A stretch of 64,000 nucleotides of DNA from Bacillus sp. PK3_68 (lineage in GTDB: Bacteria > Bacillota > Bacilli > Bacillales > Domibacillaceae), in contig NZ_NQYC01000001.1 in the NCBI RefSeq assembly GCF_003600835.1, forward strand, positions 1,426,001 through 1,490,000, written 5' to 3'. Below the pieces are notes generated by a model. It did no database searches, was not told the DNA's origin, and saw only the letters and a list, made by a program, of their open reading frames with translations. Numbering within the stretch: the first letter of the stretch is position 1; each line of letters starts with the position of its first letter. Below are positions 17,593-26,355 of the stretch, in pieces. Position numbers and translations under genes: made by a program.

Positions 17593-19065
17593 TTATTTTG
17601 CTACGTTATAAAGAGAATCGACTTGATAACCTTTTTCTTTATAGTAATCTAGAATGCCAAGATAGATAGCTTTAGACGCAGCTGTACGCCAATAGTCTGA
17701 TTTTAGCTTTTCATTATCTTTTGCGTTATCAATGAAACCAAGTTCAGCTAGAGCGGCTGGCATGCTATTATACTTAATCACATAATAATTAGCTGTTTTT
17801 ACTCCACGGTTCTTCAACTGTAAAGCATCTACCATGCGCTTCTGAATTTTAGTCGCCAGCAGCTTACTGTCAGATACGTAAGGATTAGTTGCTGCTGCTG
17901 AATAGTAATACGTTTCCGTACCGTTGCCCGCTCCGTTGCTGGCATTCGCATGGATGCTGACAAATACATTGCCCTTTTTACTTTTAGCAAACGCCGTGCG
18001 GTCTGGTAGTGATGGGAACGTGTTACCTGTGCGAGTCATATACACTTTAAACGGTGTTTTTTTCAATAGTTCATTTGTTTTCAGTCCCGTATCTAAGACC
18101 ACATCTTTTTCCTTGAGGCCGAATCCAGAAGCTCCAGGATCACTGCCGCCGTGGCCAGGATCAAGAACGATAATTTGATTAGCTAAACGCGGATCTACGT
18201 TGTCGATTACCCCAGGTTTCTCATCATTATCCTGGTTATTGTCTTTATCCGGTGTTGCTGGCTGATCCGTTGTGTTGCCTGGTTTCTCTGTATTGCTCAG
18301 ATAGCTTTTATGAACAAATCCGATTATATTTTCTGATTTGATATACATCCAGCTCCCGATTTCATGGCTGCCGAGTACTTTGACACCCTTCTGTAATGAG
18401 CCGCTCTTTTGATAGCTTGTAGATGGGCCTGTACGTACATTTAAATTATTGGTGTTTACCCAAAATGTTTTTGTAAAGGTGGCCGTGTTTTTTATACGGA
18501 ATTCAGGATTAATGGCACGTGCAAGAAAAACAGAGAAGTCTGCACGGATAATTTGCTCATTCGCTCCAAATGTACCATCTTCCATACCGCTTGCAATTCC
18601 ACGGGACATTAAAGCGTTCGCTGCACCCGAAAGGCTTCCGCCAAACTCATAACCAAATGCTTTTGAGAGCATAACGGCCATTTCGCCACGTGTTACCTCT
18701 TTCTGTGGGAGAAACCTTCCACCGTCATAGCCTGATAGAATGCCTTTATCTACCGCTGATTGAATATACCCTGAAGAAAAATTGCTTGCTGATACATCTT
18801 TAAAGACGGTTTCACGTTTTGCTCCATCTAATTGCAAGGCACGTGCGATAAAAGTAGCTGCTTCTTGGCGGGTCACCACTTTCTCGGCAGCAAATATAGT
18901 TGCTGATGAACCATTTGCAATTCCTCCCTCAGCCAAGTAATTGACTTCTTTTAACGCCCGATTAGGTACATCGGTAAAGCCGCTCGCCTGGGCTGTCGTA
19001 TGAAATCCAAAAAGAGGAATAATTAAGAAAAAGGCAAACGCCATAAAAATAGAACTCTTCTTCAC
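17593..19065 (-). CDS. SLH-domain N-acetylmuramoyl-L-alanine amidase
   Basis: About 490 residues. After a signal peptide (SSIFMAFAFFLIIPLFGF, cleavage near AQA-SG) come three S-layer homology repeats (FTDVPNRALKEVNYLAEGG and two more up to about residue 195), a bacterial SH3 domain (LNVRTGPSTSYQKSGSL), a Pro/Asp/Asn linker and a C-terminal Amidase_3 domain with its zinc residues: His in LDPGHGGSDPG, Glu in GLKEKD, His in VFVSIHANAS and catalytic Glu in ALAELGFIDN. It cuts the peptide from peptidoglycan at the cell surface, anchored by the SLH repeats. GTG at 19065 is preferred (AAGGGAG 8 nt upstream); an ATG at 19095 lies beside a possible -10 box and has no site. Confidence 0.92.
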   Translation of the reverse strand: MKKSSIFMAFAFFLIIPLFGFHTTAQASGFTDVPNRALKEVNYLAEGGIANGSSATIFAAEKVVTRQEAATFIARALQLDGAKRETVFKDVSASNFSSGYIQSAVDKGILSGYDGGRFLPQKEVTRGEMAVMLSKAFGYEFGGSLSGAANALMSRGIASGMEDGTFGANEQIIRADFSVFLARAINPEFRIKNTATFTKTFWVNTNNLNVRTGPSTSYQKSGSLQKGVKVLGSHEIGSWMYIKSENIIGFVHKSYLSNTEKPGNTTDQPATPDKDNNQDNDEKPGVIDNVDPRLANQIIVLDPGHGGSDPGASGFGLKEKDVVLDTGLKTNELLKKTPFKVYMTRTGNTFPSLPDRTAFAKSKKGNVFVSIHANASNGAGNGTETYYYSAAATNPYVSDSKLLATKIQKRMVDALQLKNRGVKTANYYVIKYNSMPAALAELGFIDNAKDNEKLKSDYWRTAASKAIYLGILDYYKEKGYQVDSLYNVAK

Positions 19066-19317
19066 AAGTTTGTCTCCCTTCACAAATTTTACCATTTTAT
19101 TCTAGCATACAAATATACTTCTAAACATACAATTTTCGACTCTTATTGTACTTTTCGGTAATAAAGGGCTAATTATGTAGCTTTATTGTATCTTTGTAAC
19201 AACAAAAACATCTTTGTAATGTTTTTGAAACAAAATATTCCGAAGGGAGGAAAATAGGAGAAAAATAAATTATTTCTCTTCACTTTGGCAAACCTATCTA
19301 TCGAAAGGAGGGATATT

Positions 19318-19461
19318 ATGAGTAAGCCTAAAACAAGCAGAAATCACTTTGCTTCCAATGAGACCGGTTCACCTCCAACTTCCTTTGAGGGCAACAAAGG
19401 AAAGAAAATGCAGGACACATCAGGAAAACATGCCCAAGTTATCCAAACAAAAGGGGAATAA
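19318..19461 (+). CDS. sspN: Small acid-soluble spore protein N (SspN)
   Basis: 47-residue gene with AAAGGAGG 6 nt before its ATG. The product is hydrophilic and ends GKKMQDTSGKHAQVIQTKGE, which matches my memory of the C-terminus of B. subtilis SspN (minor small acid-soluble spore protein, 48 residues, made in the forespore). In B. subtilis sspN is followed by tlp; here a terminator follows directly, and no tlp is present. No convincing sigma-G promoter was found in 19096-19317. Assignment rests on the C-terminal signature and size. Confidence 0.8.
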   Translation: MSKPKTSRNHFASNETGSPPTSFEGNKGKKMQDTSGKHAQVIQTKGE

Positions 19462-19478
19462 CTGCCTCTCATCAAAAA

Positions 19479-19512
19479 AAGGCAAAAAGCTGTGGAAACA
19501 GCTTTTTGCCTT
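19479..19512. terminator. Terminator shared by sspN and the yisP-like gene
   Basis: AAGGCAAAAAGCTGT pairs with ACAGCTTTTTGCCTT over a short loop; an A-run lies on the left. It is convergent between sspN (plus, ends 19461) and the yisP-like gene (minus, ends 19517). Confidence 0.85.
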
Positions 19513-19516
19513 GATC

Positions 19517-20335
19517 CTATTTCTCTATGACTTGACTCACCATTTCTGTTACCTCTGCTCTGCTCATTTTTTCTTTTCCTTTTTCTAAAGCATGGAGCGT
19601 CCCATGAGCAAGAGCGAGAGGGATTTTGCAAAAATTAAGAATAGAGCCGGATTTAATCCCTTCTATATAAACATCAGCTAAAGCCAAATTGCGCTTAGCA
19701 TAATTGAACATATCTTCCAATTCCCAACCCTCAGGGAAGAAGCTTACTCCCCGTTCTCGATCTTCCGTATGGTTGCGAAGAATATTAACAGACTGTAATC
19801 CGCGTCCGTAAGCAATCGCTAATTGTTTGTCGGTTTCTGTGCCATCGTGCCATTTCCATATATCGGAGAGCATGACTCCAACAAGGCCGGCCACATAAAA
19901 AGTATAGTCGTCCAAATCTTTCTCGTCCTTTACTTTCCATCCCTTCATTGCCCAATCTGCCATGCCCTTGGCCATGATCGAAGTAGCACTTAGAACAGTG
20001 TCTACAACTGTTGCCGGACAGTACTTGATCCAATCACCAAGCCGTAAAGTAACCTCTGGCAGCAAGGCTTTATATGGCTCGACAATAGACTCGAACTTTT
20101 CAGTATTAAACGATCCTTTCAAAATCTGGCTGATAGAGTTTAGCAGGCTGTTTTTCGATGCTGGCTCAAGTTCCGGATGGTCTTCAATCTCATCGATTGC
20201 TCTCATGCATAAATAAGCTGAAGCCACGGCTTCCTGCACCCCTGGTGCAAGCTGACTGATCGGAATAAAGAATGTCCTGCTCGTCTCCTTTAGCACATTG
20301 ATTGCATCTCTTTGTAAATGATTCATTTCGCTCAT
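19517..20335 (-). CDS. yisP: Squalene/phytoene synthase-family protein, YisP-like
   Basis: 272 residues of the squalene/phytoene synthase fold, colinear with B. subtilis YisP. The first aspartate-rich motif is intact (MRAIDEIEDHPE, DxxxD). At the second, where head-to-head synthases have R-D-x-x-E-D, this protein reads NILRNHTEDRERG, with Asn in place of the first Asp. YisP is reported to be a farnesyl diphosphate phosphatase rather than a synthase, and the substitution supports the same call here: hydrolysis of farnesyl diphosphate to farnesol, linked to membrane microdomains and biofilm. GGAGG precedes the ATG at 9 nt. No carotenoid genes are near. Synthase activity is the alternative. Confidence 0.8.
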   Translation of the reverse strand: MSEMNHLQRDAINVLKETSRTFFIPISQLAPGVQEAVASAYLCMRAIDEIEDHPELEPASKNSLLNSISQILKGSFNTEKFESIVEPYKALLPEVTLRLGDWIKYCPATVVDTVLSATSIMAKGMADWAMKGWKVKDEKDLDDYTFYVAGLVGVMLSDIWKWHDGTETDKQLAIAYGRGLQSVNILRNHTEDRERGVSFFPEGWELEDMFNYAKRNLALADVYIEGIKSGSILNFCKIPLALAHGTLHALEKGKEKMSRAEVTEMVSQVIEK

Positions 20336-20903
20336 CTGTTGCTGCCTCCCACTATTTTCGCGGTCCTACGCTAAATATTCTCAAAAACCGATGTTATTTT
20401 CACTCATAACAATATTCTAACATAAAAGACCCACTTCTCATTACATTTGATTTTAGAGAAAAAAAGTTTAGTATAAAGTTTTTGCAAGCTGACAAGTGAA
20501 CAATTGACTAAAAAGTCACTTTCTGCCCGTCCTTCTATTTTATCTATTATAATCGTCCCGGTAATTGAAAAATAGTCACATGCAGAATATGACTAAAAAA
20601 CGTCATTTTCTGGTTGCTTTAAGAAGGAACTCTGGCCCCCCTTACTCAATAAACATACAATAGATCATTTTCTTTTCTACTGTTTTAAGCTATGGTCTCT
20701 AAAAGAAAAAACGAGACAACTCCTGTTAACATACACTATTGATACATATATCTGATACGGCAGCCTTGTTAATTATTCCTATATGAAAAAAACCTCTTTA
20801 AATACTTGTAAACTTCCCCCGCGAGTTGATAATGAAATAGAAAGAACAGAATGTAATTGGCTGTATTGAAAGGTGAGAAACTTGCTAAGGAGTCATAGTA
20901 GAG
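20336..20903. other. 568-bp intergenic region with two short palindromes
   Basis: No gene is supportable here. Two related palindromes lie 84 bp apart: TGACT-A4-AGTCA at about 20505-20518 and TGAC...GTCA at about 20590-20604, each followed within two bases by TTTTCTG or TTTCTG. They could be operators or chance. The remainder is AT-rich with nothing else I can name. Confidence 0.4.
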
Positions 20904-21920
20904 ATGGATGAGATAAAAGGGTTTTTCCAAAAAAAAAGCGTTAAACGTATTATTATTGCCGGTTTGATTATTTTGATTTTATTTGCAATGAGAAGCATGA
21001 TTAATTTACTCCTTCTTACATTTATTTTTGCCTTCTTAATGGACCGTCTCGTAGAATTTGCAGCTAGGCGCATCCCATTAAACCGCAGGCTTCTCGTTTT
21101 ATTGATGTATTCCCTCATCGTGGGTCTATTAACATTTGGACTCGTGAAATACCTGCCGATTATTACGATAGAGATCGGCCAGTTAATTAAGCGCATCACC
21201 GCTTTTTATGCCCAGCCTCACGATAATGTTTTTATGAATTACATTGAAAAAGTCATCTCTAGTGATCAAATTAATGCTTACTTAGAGAATGGCGTATCTT
21301 TCTTGCTCAAATCATTCAGCGATATTAGCAAGACGAGCATTGATGTATTCATTTCCTTAATCTTAAGCTTGTTTTTCCTTTTAGAAAAACCGCGCTTACA
21401 AGAGTTCACCAAAAAATTTAAAGATAGTAAAATTGCTCCTTTTTATTATGAAATTGAATTTTTCGGAAAAAAGTTCACACGTACCTTTGGAAAAGTGATT
21501 GAGGCACAATTTATTATTGCCTTTATTAATTGCTTATTATCCGTGATCGCACTGTCGATTATGGGATTTCAGCAAATCTTCGGATTGGCGATAATGATTT
21601 TCTTTCTGGGACTTATCCCCGTTGCCGGTGTCATCATTTCACTCGTCCCTCTCTGTTTAATTGCCTATACGATTGGCGGTTTTATTAAAGTCGTCTACGT
21701 AATAATAGCCATCGCTATTATTCATGCAATCGAGGCTTATATTTTAAATCCAAAGCTGATGTCCTCAAAAACCGATCTGCCCGTTTTCTACACGTTCGTT
21801 GTCCTCCTTTTCTCGGAGCATTTCTTCGGTGTATGGGGGTTAATTATCGGGATTCCGGTCTTTGTTTTCTTGCTTGATGTTTTGGAAGTGACAAATAAAG
21901 AAGCCACCCGTTTGTCATAA
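20904..21920 (+). CDS. AI-2E/PerM-family membrane transporter
   Basis: 338 residues with about seven hydrophobic helices: RIIIAGLIILILFAMRS and LLLLTFIFAFLMD at the N-terminus, and the conserved C-terminal block LIPVAGVIISLVPLC, IHAIEAYILNPKLMSS and FGVWGLIIGIPVFVFLLDV. These mark the PerM/AI-2E exporter family (DUF20), to which B. subtilis YubA, YdbI and YtvI belong. Family members include a sodium/lithium-proton antiporter and the proposed autoinducer-2 exporter TqsA, so the substrate stays open. AAGGAG lies 11 nt before the ATG. A second member (ytvI) is at 59489. It is a single gene with its own terminator. Confidence 0.85.
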   Translation: MDEIKGFFQKKSVKRIIIAGLIILILFAMRSMINLLLLTFIFAFLMDRLVEFAARRIPLNRRLLVLLMYSLIVGLLTFGLVKYLPIITIEIGQLIKRITAFYAQPHDNVFMNYIEKVISSDQINAYLENGVSFLLKSFSDISKTSIDVFISLILSLFFLLEKPRLQEFTKKFKDSKIAPFYYEIEFFGKKFTRTFGKVIEAQFIIAFINCLLSVIALSIMGFQQIFGLAIMIFFLGLIPVAGVIISLVPLCLIAYTIGGFIKVVYVIIAIAIIHAIEAYILNPKLMSSKTDLPVFYTFVVLLFSEHFFGVWGLIIGIPVFVFLLDVLEVTNKEATRLS

Positions 21921-21942
21921 TATGTTTAACAGCTTTTTATTC

Positions 21943-21972
21943 TCCCCTCTCACCAAATGAGAGGGGATTTTT
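21943..21972 (+). terminator. Terminator after the AI-2E-family gene
   Basis: TCCCCTCTCA pairs with TGAGAGGGGA around a 5-base loop, followed by TTTTT. Confidence 0.9.
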
Positions 21973-22188
21973 CATAAAGTTATCTATCAATTCATTTTTC
22001 ACATAGTAAAAATACAACATTTTCCGACAAAAAAATACAAAAAACCTCTTTCTTTTTTACTCTTTTCGATTTATGATATGTATACGCTTTCAACATTTTG
22101 ATGTTTACTACTTCTCTTAGCGGTGGTATTTAAGATAAAGCATAGTTACCATGCAACATTTGTATTTAATCATCTTGGAGGTAGAACT

Positions 22189-23670
22189 ATGAGCAATCAA
22201 TCATTACAAAATGGTAGCATTGGCCAAAACGGCGAATTAAAGAAAGGATTAAAAGCAAGACATTTAACGATGATCTCGCTGGGCGGCTCAATTGGTACCG
22301 GTCTTTTTTTGGGCAGCGGTTTTTCTATTTATTCAGCAGGCCCTGGTGGCGCCTTGCTTGCCTATCTTATTATTGGCGTGATGGTCTATTTCATTATGAC
22401 CAGTCTGGCAGAGCTAGCAGCTCTTATGCCAACAAGTGGTGCATTCAGCACATACGCCACTAAATTTATCGATCCCTCTCTTGGCTTTGCACTAGGTTGG
22501 AATTACTGGTACAGCTGGGCGATTACACTTGCCGCTGAGTTATCTGCCTCCACCCTCGTTATGAAATTTTGGTTTCCAAACAGTCCATCCTGGTTGTGGA
22601 GTGGTTTATTTCTATTATTAATATTTGGCTTAAATATATTGTCCGTTAAAGGTTATGGGGAAGGGGAATATTGGTTTTCTTTTATTAAGGTTACTACAAT
22701 CATTATCTTTATTATTGTTGGCTTTCTTATGATCTTTGGTATTATGAATGGCGGCGATTCCGTTGGATTCAAAAACTTTACTATTGGTGATGCTCCTTTT
22801 CACGGAGGATTTCTAGCCATGTTTGGTGTGTTTCTAGCAGCAGGTTTTTCTTTCCAAGGAACTGAAATCGTCGGTGTCGCAGCAGGGGAAAGTGAAAACC
22901 CGCGCGAAAATGTGCCCAAAGCGACACGAACTATTTTTTGGAGAATTTTATTATTTTACGTGCTTGCCATTTTAGTCATCGGGTTAATCATTCCTTATAC
23001 AAATGAAAATCTTAAAAGTGATGACATTATGGTAAGCCCATTTACGTTAGTATTTGAAAAGGCTGGTCTGGCTTTTGCAGCTTCCCTAATGAACGCGGTC
23101 ATTTTGACAGCTGTATTGTCTGCAGGGAACTCAAGCTTATACGCCTCAACTCGGATTTTATACGCTATGGCAAAAGAAGGACAAGCCCCTCGGCTTTTTG
23201 GAGTGTTAAATAAAAGAGGCATTCCAGTTGCGGCCCTTGTAGCAACTGCATTAGTAGGTTTACTAGCTTTTCTTGCTTCCATCTTTGGAGACGGTGTCAT
23301 TTATATTTGGCTTCTAAATTCTGCTGGCGTCACCGGTTTTATTTTCTGGTTAGGGATTGCAGCAAGCCATTATCGTTTTAGAAAAGCATTTTTAGCTCAA
23401 GGGTATTCACTTGATCAGCTTCCTTATCGGGCAAAGTGGTATCCATTGGGGCCAATTCTCGCATTCAGCATCTGTCTTGTCGTATTATTGGCACAGAACT
23501 ATCAAGCCTTTCTTGGTGATCATATCGACTGGACGAATGTAGTTTCTTCCTATCTCGGTATTCCGTTATTCCTAATCGTCTGGTTTAGCTATAAATTCAT
23601 CAAAAAAACAAAAGTCGTTCCTTTAACAGAATGCGAAATTACTATGGATGAAGATCCACAAGTTAAATAA
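22189..23670 (+). CDS. lysP: LysP-like amino acid permease (AAT family)
   Basis: 493 residues, 12 hydrophobic helices. The N-terminal LKARHLTMISLGGSIGTGLF, GPGGALLAYLIIGVMVYF and the segment FALGWNYWYSWAITLAAELS are very close to E. coli LysP and B. subtilis YvsH, so lysine:proton symport is the best guess; the amino acid transporter family also includes arginine and aromatic permeases. ATG at 22189 follows TTGGAGG at 8 nt; the frame is open back to 22123 but has no site there. The 216-base leader (21973-22188) shows no lysine riboswitch consensus; a weak TTTACT-17-TGTATA promoter is possible near 22060-22085. Confidence 0.85.
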   Translation: MSNQSLQNGSIGQNGELKKGLKARHLTMISLGGSIGTGLFLGSGFSIYSAGPGGALLAYLIIGVMVYFIMTSLAELAALMPTSGAFSTYATKFIDPSLGFALGWNYWYSWAITLAAELSASTLVMKFWFPNSPSWLWSGLFLLLIFGLNILSVKGYGEGEYWFSFIKVTTIIIFIIVGFLMIFGIMNGGDSVGFKNFTIGDAPFHGGFLAMFGVFLAAGFSFQGTEIVGVAAGESENPRENVPKATRTIFWRILLFYVLAILVIGLIIPYTNENLKSDDIMVSPFTLVFEKAGLAFAASLMNAVILTAVLSAGNSSLYASTRILYAMAKEGQAPRLFGVLNKRGIPVAALVATALVGLLAFLASIFGDGVIYIWLLNSAGVTGFIFWLGIAASHYRFRKAFLAQGYSLDQLPYRAKWYPLGPILAFSICLVVLLAQNYQAFLGDHIDWTNVVSSYLGIPLFLIVWFSYKFIKKTKVVPLTECEITMDEDPQVK

Positions 23671-23677
23671 GCTAAAA

Positions 23678-23710
23678 AAGAACCGTCTGGAGAATCTCCA
23701 GGCGGTTCTT
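23678..23710 (+). terminator. Terminator after lysP-like gene
   Basis: AAGAACCGTCTGGAGA pairs with TCTCCAGGCGGTTCTT (one G-T pair) right after the stop at 23670; it can also serve the convergent gene ending at 23728. Confidence 0.85.
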
Positions 23711-23727
23711 CACATAGTATTTACTTA

Positions 23728-24396
23728 TCAGTCCAGTTTGTGTTTCTCAAAGGGAAGATGATCGACTCCTAATTCCGCTAACTGCTCCTTTGCTTTGGCA
23801 ATAAGGGCTTCCGCTTTTTTCTTCGTTGCTTCATCCAAATTGGCAAACAGGTCTCCCTTGTCTCCTCTTTCCGGCATCTTCACCCCTAGTTTTTCAAGCT
23901 GCACGTGGGCCTCTTCACGAGTAATCGTTCCCGCTCTTTCTTTTTCCATAATGGCTTCGGCTTTTTTCTTTGTTGCTTCATCTAAGTTAGCAAACAGGTC
24001 TCCCTTGTCTCCTCTTTCCGGCATCTTCACCCCCAGTTTTTCAAGCTGCGCGTGGGCCTCTTCACGAGTAATCGTCCCCGCTCGTTCCTTTTCCATAATG
24101 GCTTCGGCTTTTTTCTTCGTTGCTTGATCCAGGTTGGCAAACAGGTCTCCTTTGTCTCCTCTTTCCGGTATCTTCACGCCTAGCTCAACTAAATCAGATT
24201 TAAGTTGATCCATGATCATTTTTACTTTTTTCTCCGTTGTGTGATCTTCCGAAGCTTTTGCATTTGTTCCCTGCTGAACCGTAGACACCGATGAGGTTGA
24301 ATTGGTAGCAGCCAATACTGATGCTCCTGCTCCTCCTAAGATGCTTAAAGATAAAGCTCCTGTCATTACGTAACTGAATACTTTGTTTTTCTTCAT
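23728..24396 (-). CDS. Secreted protein with 49-residue tandem repeats
   Basis: 222 residues. A signal peptide (VFSYVMTGALSLSILGGAGA, cleavage near VLAAT) is followed by a charged, helical region built from three tandem repeats, the first two full 49 residues: LGVKMPERGDKGDLFANLDE, then ATKKKAEAIMEKERAGTITR and EEAHAQLEK. At DNA level the 147-bp units are nearly identical. The segment KERAGTITREEAHAQLEKLG recalls DUF2680/YckD-like secreted proteins, but I do not recognise the family. ATG at 24396 has AAAGGAGG upstream; the frame is open back to 24450 without a site. The promoter carries the same TTTTCACC repeat as htrA next door, so it is probably an envelope-stress protein regulated by the nearby two-component system. 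Confidence 0.8.
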   Translation of the reverse strand: MKKNKVFSYVMTGALSLSILGGAGASVLAATNSTSSVSTVQQGTNAKASEDHTTEKKVKMIMDQLKSDLVELGVKIPERGDKGDLFANLDQATKKKAEAIMEKERAGTITREEAHAQLEKLGVKMPERGDKGDLFANLDEATKKKAEAIMEKERAGTITREEAHVQLEKLGVKMPERGDKGDLFANLDEATKKKAEALIAKAKEQLAELGVDHLPFEKHKLD

Positions 24397-24446
24397 TATA
24401 AATTCCTCCTTTATGAATGGGGCTGACACAACATTTACTTTATCCG

Positions 24447-24470
24447 TCAATAGTGAAAAGATGGTGAAAA
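24447..24470 (-). promoter_or_regulatory. Direct-repeat operator upstream of the repeat protein
   Basis: On the minus strand TTTTCACC-ATC-TTTTCACT followed by ATTG. Half-sites are 11 bp apart, the spacing used by OmpR/PhoB-type regulators. The site is 55 bases from the start codon. Closely matched by 25764-25786 (htrA) and more weakly by 28478-28496 (response regulator gene). Confidence 0.65.
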
Positions 24471-24499
24471 TTCAATGGGGCGACTACTTTTTCGCTACT

Positions 24500-25708
24500 T
24501 TATTTTTCATTAAGCTTTAAGGTTATGCTCATTTGCTGGCCATTCCGATACAATCCTACTTTAATCTTTTCTCCTACTTCCGCTTTGGAATAGAGATATT
24601 TTCGAAAGTCGCTTGTATCGCTAACCTTCGTCCCATTGACTGACTGGATCACATCTTTAGCCTGAAGGCCAGCTGCTGCTGCGGGTGAAGAGGTCTCTAT
24701 CGCGGCAATTACTATTCCTTCCTTTACATCTGCAGGTAGATCAAGCTGGCTTTGCAGTACAGTAGCAGGAAGATCACCGACATCCTGCAGGCTAACCCCG
24801 AGATACGGTCTTTTCACTTTTCCATCTTTCAGTAGATGATCAATAATTGGAACCACATCTTCACTTGGAATAGCAAACCCTAATCCTTCCACGCCGCTTT
24901 CTGCAATTTTCATGCTATTAATACCGACAACTTGTCCAGAACTATTAATTAAGGCGCCACCACTGTTGCCAGGATTAATAGCGGCATCTGTTTGAATAAC
25001 ATTTAAATCCCACTGTCCCTCTGATGTAGAGACAGGTATAGTTCTATCCTTCCCGCTCACAATCCCCTGTGTTACTGAACTTGCCAAGTCGAGGCCAAGC
25101 GGATTGCCGATTGCGGCTACTTGTTCACCGAGCTTAAGCTTCGATGATTCACCAAAGCTGGCTACTTTGGTGATAATGCTGCTGTCTGTTTTAAGAACGG
25201 CTAAGTCTGTCAATGGATCGGTTCCGACAATTTCCGCTGTCGCTTTCTTTCCATTATTAAGCACTATTTCTACCTTATCTGCTCCTTCAACGACATGGTT
25301 GTTTGTCACGATAAAGGCATTAGCACCAGACTTTTTAAAGACAACTCCAGAACCAGTACCAGCCTCTTGCTCATTTTCTCCGATATTTCCATTTTCCTGA
25401 AAAAAGCTTGCTGACTGTTGTTGAAGATTCACTACGCCCACGACGGCTTCATTGATTGTATCAATCGCACTGACCAAGCTGGTAGAGGAAGCCGCTGTTG
25501 GCTGTATATTTAGGTCAGAACCAGCAGCTTGATCATTCTCCACAACAGCGGCCTTCTCTTTATCCACAGCCGGCACCTCTCCATTTACTCCAAGAATTGG
25601 CGATAAATATAAGACTGCAACCCCACCGGCAATGGCACCGGTAAACGAAGTCATAAGCGGCTGAAGTATCCCTTTTCTCTTGTTTTTTTCATTTGTCTCA
25701 TCATACAT
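24500..25708 (-). CDS. htrA: HtrA-type membrane-anchored serine protease
   Basis: 402 residues. One N-terminal transmembrane helix (about 18-40), an Ala/Ser-rich linker, a trypsin-like domain with the triad His in IVTNNHVVEGAD, Asp in DPLTDLAVLKTD and Ser in NPGNSGGALIN, and one C-terminal PDZ domain (RPYLGVSLQDVG to the end). It is a surface chaperone-protease that removes misfolded exported proteins, as B. subtilis HtrA, HtrB and HtrC do; which of these is the ortholog is not settled. AAGGAG precedes the ATG. Its promoter has the TTTTCACC direct repeat shared with the adjacent secreted repeat protein and the two-component system, mirroring the stress control of htrA in other Firmicutes. Confidence 0.93.
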   Translation of the reverse strand: MYDETNEKNKRKGILQPLMTSFTGAIAGGVAVLYLSPILGVNGEVPAVDKEKAAVVENDQAAGSDLNIQPTAASSTSLVSAIDTINEAVVGVVNLQQQSASFFQENGNIGENEQEAGTGSGVVFKKSGANAFIVTNNHVVEGADKVEIVLNNGKKATAEIVGTDPLTDLAVLKTDSSIITKVASFGESSKLKLGEQVAAIGNPLGLDLASSVTQGIVSGKDRTIPVSTSEGQWDLNVIQTDAAINPGNSGGALINSSGQVVGINSMKIAESGVEGLGFAIPSEDVVPIIDHLLKDGKVKRPYLGVSLQDVGDLPATVLQSQLDLPADVKEGIVIAAIETSSPAAAAGLQAKDVIQSVNGTKVSDTSDFRKYLYSKAEVGEKIKVGLYRNGQQMSITLKLNEK

Positions 25709-25763
25709 ATCTACTCTCTCCTTTTCACTGTCCTCTTTTTTACCTATTACTGATGTTAAAAAA

Positions 25764-25786
25764 CAATGGTGAAAAGACGGTGAAAA
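25764..25786 (-). promoter_or_regulatory. Direct-repeat operator upstream of htrA
   Basis: On the minus strand TTTTCACC-GTC-TTTTCACC followed by ATTG, 59 bases from the htrA start. It differs from 24447-24470 at two positions only. B. subtilis htrA and htrB promoters carry repeated octamers TTTTCACA linked to the CssRS system, a close parallel recalled from the literature. Confidence 0.68.
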
Positions 25787-25863
25787 GATAAAAATAAATA
25801 AATTAAATAGGAAGGATGGTTGGGAAGGTCAACGGGGGGAAAATTAGGGGTGTATGCATCTTT

Positions 25864-25897
25864 AAAAGCCGTATAGGATGAATCACTATACGGCTTT
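25864..25897. terminator. Terminator after the small membrane protein gene
   Basis: AAAGCCGTATA pairs with TATACGGCTTT; it stands 17 bases past the stop at 25914 (minus strand) and insulates the htrA promoter. Confidence 0.8.
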
Positions 25898-25913
25898 CAT
25901 AAAGGAAAAAAAT

Positions 25914-26126
25914 CTACTCTATTTCTTTAGATTGGCCGGCATCTTTAAGCAGTTCGCTAAGCCTTTCATTCCTTTCCCGATCAAGCTTTAGCTTTGCATT
26001 CATAAACTTAATCACTTGTATAGCGAAATAAATGCCGAATCCAACAAGGATTATATTAATAACTATAGGTAGAAGAGTAAGAAAAACAATCATCCCTTCC
26101 GACGCAAACAATGCATTATTGAACAT
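25914..26126 (-). CDS. Small membrane protein of unknown function
   Basis: 70 residues: a hydrophobic region (IVFLTLLPIVINIILVGFGI and on to residue 40, one long or two short helices) and a charged helical tail (KLKLDRERNERLSELLKDAG). CTGGAGG lies about 7 nt before the ATG at 26126; a TTG one codon earlier is an unlikely start. I do not recognise a family; similar small membrane proteins are often scaffolds or regulators. It has its own terminator. The gap 26127-26355 holds nothing I can name beyond a weak hairpin near 26273. Confidence 0.65.
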   Translation of the reverse strand: MFNNALFASEGMIVFLTLLPIVINIILVGFGIYFAIQVIKFMNAKLKLDRERNERLSELLKDAGQSKEIE

Positions 26127-26355
26127 CAAATACCTCCAGTAATTGGATGAATCATCCTTATTTAATATGCCAATTCCAATTTTATCAATTTTATTTTCTA
26201 AAAGCTAAAAAATTACCTATTAAATACTGAATAAAGAGCGCTCACTTGAAGGAGAATGGTCTAAACCAAAGGAGAGCTCATTGCTCTAAATGCTAGAGTA
26301 GTAGAGAAAAACATGAAACAGGGAGATTCTTGTAGAACCTCCGTTTAAATTAATT

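Noticed and set aside
21973-22188. Lysine riboswitch before the LysP-like gene
   Set aside because: The leader lacks recognisable L-box sequence and any terminator hairpin next to the start.
23795-24127. Plus-strand open frame opposite the 49-residue repeat gene
   Set aside because: It exists only because the repeats lack stops in that frame; no ribosome site, and the minus-strand gene has a signal peptide and good start.
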